A stretch of 64,000 bases of DNA from JBOGNO01 sp050747245 (GTDB taxonomy: Bacteria > Acidobacteriota > Terriglobia > Acidiferrales > UBA7541). Positions 61,579 through 64,000 of this stretch are shown here, piece by piece. A program made the translations under genes and the position numbers. Position 1 is the first letter of the stretch. Every line of letters starts with the position of its first letter. Where the stretch lies: the NCBI GenBank assembly GCA_050747245.1, contig JBOGNO010000001.1, positions 124,001 through 188,000 of the forward strand. The letters are read 5' to 3'. The notes beneath the pieces are model-generated. The model was not told the DNA's origin. It was given only the letters and a program-made list of their open reading frames with translations, and did no database searches.

Positions 61579-61602
61579 TTTCTGATTTCTGATTTCTAAC
61601 TT
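61579..61602 (+). repeat. TTTCTGATTTC pyrimidine tract, copy 3
   Basis: Three short TTCTGATTTC-like units directly after the stop of the 61603 gene (minus strand reading GAAATCAG). The same kind of tract follows mutY and the HAAS gene. Confidence 0.55.
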
Positions 61603-63192
61603 CTAGTTTTCTTTTGCCGCCGGCTTGGCCCCGCTTGCAATCCCCCGCCGCGCCGCAGCGACCGCCGATTCCGGCGCGCCCTGCACTTCGAGTGCCGCCT
61701 GGTATTCGTTGACCGCCAGCTCGCGCTCGCCCTCCAGATCGTGAATCCTCCCCAGATAAATATGCGACCACGAAAGGATCGCCGGGTCCTTGGTCGCCGC
61801 GCCCGCTCCGCCCGGCGTCACAATTTTCTCGAAAAGCGCCTGCGCCCTTTCCACCTGCGTCTCGATCACCAGCGCCACCGCCAGCCCGTACATCGCTCGC
61901 GGCTCGTTCGGATATTTTTCGAGCGCCCTCGCAAATGTCGCCTCCGCGCCCGCTCCATCCTGCGTCGCGATTTGGTGGTCGCCAAGCGCCAGCATCCCGT
62001 CGAGCTCCGTCACTTGCGGTTTCGGCGCGCGGAGGTTTCGTTGTTCCGTTGGCCCGGGCTCGTTTCCTCCTTCTCCGGCCTTGGCAAATTGCACGCTTTG
62101 CAGACGCTGATGCTCCGCCGCAACGTCTATTCCCTTCACGACATCGCCGTAATAATACTCCATGGCCGGACCAGCCTTTTCGAATTTCAGGAGCTGCGCC
62201 ACCAGCGGCCGCACCAGCACCAGCCCGTTGCGGTCGTCCGCGCTCAATTCTTTTTCCGCGTCCGCCGCGCGCAGGTTTTTCAACCGCAGTTCGGCCGCCT
62301 TCACCATGCACTCGGTAAAGAACGCTATGAAATCCCTCTGGTACTCCACCGGCAGATTCGCGGCGCGTCCTGCGTCGCCCAGCAGCGCCTTCTTCGATTC
62401 CACGAGCGTCTGATACCGCAGCGCCAGCGGATCGAGCATGAAATGCAGGAACGCGTGCTGCACGTCGTCCATGCTGGCTTCCGGCTTCGTGCCCACGACG
62501 ATGGCGTAGCGCTCGCCGTAGCTCCGGAAGTTTGTCCGCCCGCCCACCAGCGGCTCGTAGTACACCCGAAACGTCCGGCCTTCTTCCGGCTTCAAAATCT
62601 CTCGCAAGTAAGCTGTCGCGACGTACACCATTTTGCGCACCGGCAATTCGTATTCCCTCACCCCGGCCGCATAGCTCGTTTGATAATCCCTCCAGCGATC
62701 TTCGATGTGCGCCGCCACGTAAAAATCCCGCATGACATCGTCGAAATTTTGCAGCGCCAGGACGTCCGGCGGCAGCTCGAATTGATTCAGCTGGTAAGAA
62801 AATTTCGGCGGCGGTCCCACCACCAGCGCGAACGAGATGTACCGCGAAAGCGTTTCGCCCGGCGCGGAAAGTTCGTGCTCTTTGTAGTAAGCGCGCACCG
62901 AATCGAATGCCGGCCCGTTCATCTGCAGCAGGTCTGCTTGCAGCGCGGCAATGTCCGTGACCTCATCGCCGTTGCTTGCGTTCGCGCCGAACCCCGCCGC
63001 TTCGAGCACGCACATTGTCGCGAAAAGCTGCGGGCTGGCTTCGATGCTGATTACTTCAGGCGCCGGACCGCTTTTCGCAAGCTGTCCGCTCGGCCCCGCC
63101 CACGCCAGCGCCGCGCTCAAAATCGCGCACGCCAGCAGCGCCCCGACCAGCGCTCCGCTGCGTTTTCGCTCGATAGACTTTCCTCTAAGCAA
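61603..63192 (-). CDS. Exported protein with C-terminal TPR repeats
   Basis: 529 residues. A signal/anchor segment (GALVGALLACAILSAALAWAG) leads to a large alpha-helical domain with FALVVGPPPKFSYQLNQFELPPD, DVMRDFYVAAHIEDRW and AFLHFMLDPLALRYQ. TPR-like repeats occupy the last 120 residues (ATFARALEKYPNEPRAMYGLAVAL, AILSWSHIYLGRIHDLEGERELA). No catalytic site is evident. It neighbours another exported TPR protein, 96 bases downstream. Confidence 0.8.
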   Translation of the reverse strand: MLRGKSIERKRSGALVGALLACAILSAALAWAGPSGQLAKSGPAPEVISIEASPQLFATMCVLEAAGFGANASNGDEVTDIAALQADLLQMNGPAFDSVRAYYKEHELSAPGETLSRYISFALVVGPPPKFSYQLNQFELPPDVLALQNFDDVMRDFYVAAHIEDRWRDYQTSYAAGVREYELPVRKMVYVATAYLREILKPEEGRTFRVYYEPLVGGRTNFRSYGERYAIVVGTKPEASMDDVQHAFLHFMLDPLALRYQTLVESKKALLGDAGRAANLPVEYQRDFIAFFTECMVKAAELRLKNLRAADAEKELSADDRNGLVLVRPLVAQLLKFEKAGPAMEYYYGDVVKGIDVAAEHQRLQSVQFAKAGEGGNEPGPTEQRNLRAPKPQVTELDGMLALGDHQIATQDGAGAEATFARALEKYPNEPRAMYGLAVALVIETQVERAQALFEKIVTPGGAGAATKDPAILSWSHIYLGRIHDLEGERELAVNEYQAALEVQGAPESAVAAARRGIASGAKPAAKEN

Positions 63193-63345
63193 CTTGCGTC
63201 TCCCTCTGCGCGCGGATTTCTTCGAAGCAATCTACCCTGTAGGGCGGTCGAATCCACTCTAACGATCGAACCGCATCCCGTCAAGAATTGCCGCTGTCTT
63301 GAAACTCGCCAAAAATGAAATTGGAAATTGCGACAGGAAGGAATC

Positions 63346-64000
63346 TTATCCGCGCACGCGCACTTCGCTGAAGCTCAGCATCAATCGCCCGCCGGCCACC
63401 GGCCGTCCGAAGCTCAATTCGGGCCGGAACCGCGAGAACAGCAGCACCTGGTCAAGCGCGTGCCGCACCGCTGCCGTCTTGGGTCCCGCGACGATTTCGT
63501 AATCCACCACCTGCCCCTGCGCGTTGAGCGTGCACTCCACTACCAGCGAGCTGGGGCTTCCGCCTTCCTCCGCCGTCCCGGGAATCGCAAACGGCGCCAG
63601 ACTTTCCACCCGCGCGGGCTGCAGCAATTTTGTCGGCAAATCATTCGGCACCGCGCCCAGCGGCAATCCCACGAACAGACTTTGCGCCACGATCACGAAC
63701 GCCAGCATCGCGGTAATCACGCCGCCCGTCGCCGGCACGGCCAGCGGCCGCAAAATATTTTCAAACACCAGCCACGCCCTCGGCCAGAACGAATTCGCCC
63801 GCCGCGCGCGTTCCTGCGACACCTTCATCCGTATCTGCAGCGCCAAGTCCGCAGGCGCCGCCACCGCTTCCGTCCGCCCCAGGCACATCGCCAGCCGCCG
63901 GTAGCGTTCCAAGTCCTCGCGGCACGCCCCGCATTCCTGCAAGTGTTCGCGCACCTGCGCATTCGTCCGTGCGTCAAGCGCCCCGTCGAGATATCCCGCA
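63346..64000 (-). CDS. Zinc-finger (zf-HC2) anti-sigma-like membrane protein, 5' end cut
   Basis: At least 218 codons; the start lies beyond base 64000. Visible from the edge is GYLDGALDARTNAQVREHLQECGACREDLERYR, with the zinc motif HLQECGAC (H-x3-C-x2-C). A membrane helix follows (VITAMLAFVIVAQSLFVGLPLG), then a periplasmic domain resembling TonB C-termini (VVECTLNAQGQVVDYEIVAG, SRFRPELSFGRPV). It probably controls a sigma factor encoded just outside the window. A TonB-like tail on a zf-HC2 protein recurs in Acidobacteria. Confidence 0.8.
   Translation of the reverse strand, partial: AGYLDGALDARTNAQVREHLQECGACREDLERYRRLAMCLGRTEAVAAPADLALQIRMKVSQERARRANSFWPRAWLVFENILRPLAVPATGGVITAMLAFVIVAQSLFVGLPLGAVPNDLPTKLLQPARVESLAPFAIPGTAEEGGSPSSLVVECTLNAQGQVVDYEIVAGPKTAAVRHALDQVLLFSRFRPELSFGRPVAGGRLMLSFSEVRVRG

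Overview
The window is a high-GC, gene-dense bacterial chromosome segment. Its content fits Acidobacteriota, probably a soil or uncultured lineage of the Terriglobia/Koribacter type. This is inferred from the mixture of secreted TPR, DUF3106, DUF4384 and caspase proteins, HAAS/PadR pairs, remnants of a Ser/Thr kinase and an RHS protein, and hairpin-rich dispersed repeats. No 16S gene is present to confirm it. Starts and functions below come from reading motifs, not from database searches.

Layout. 0-1.4 kb: start of a division/cell-wall (dcw) cluster on the minus strand (mraZ-rsmH) with a recognisable promoter and MraZ-type boxes. 1.7-3.5 kb: an ECF sigma factor, its zinc-finger anti-sigma factor and a DUF3106 protein. 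3.6-6.1 kb: a YchF-like GTPase, an AlkA-type glycosylase, a DUF4149 membrane protein and tRNA-Val(CAC). 6.1-12.9 kb: moxR, DUF58 and a TgpA-type transglutaminase. This cluster is split by mutY and by a scar holding a truncated kinase start and an RHS core remnant. 12.9-15.6 kb: a repeat island, a hypothetical protein and a padR/HAAS pair with a palindromic operator.

15.7-22.9 kb: after intergenic element A comes a tight plus-strand run: rimO, yacG, pgpA, an IPT/NHL protein, cinA, thpR, plsY and gpsA. 22.9-31.1 kb: two divergent units, M48 protease-caspase-TPR (minus) and DUF4384-adenylate cyclase/DUF4384-HD-GYP (plus). Together they look like an envelope proteolysis and signalling module. 31.1-35.0 kb: ftsY, ribD, ribE and a FAD oxidoreductase. 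35.0-41.7 kb (minus): a small basic protein, an APC permease, an MlaF-like ATPase, mobA and an NtrC-type two-component pair with its own sigma-54-like promoter. 41.8-44.0 kb: groES-groEL under CIRCE control with a strong terminator.

44.0-46.8 kb is the accessory hot spot. It holds a diverged tandem array of about 129-bp units, a compositionally foreign gene with an RNxxxH HEPN-type motif, and intergenic element B, a relative of element A. 46.8-64 kb returns to housekeeping genes: a ribBA whose second domain looks degenerate, comEA, an M16 protease pair, a DUF2520 protein, a glycosyltransferase, uvrB, an AsmA-like protein, lepB, rnc, two secreted repeat proteins and a partial anti-sigma-like protein.

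The strongest candidates for something undescribed are three. First, elements A and B: shared terminal inverted motifs, a conserved internal promoter and shared internal modules, one upstream of rimO and one upstream of ribBA. Second, the 129-bp array next to the HEPN-like gene. Third, the caspase/M48/DUF4384/cyclase module.
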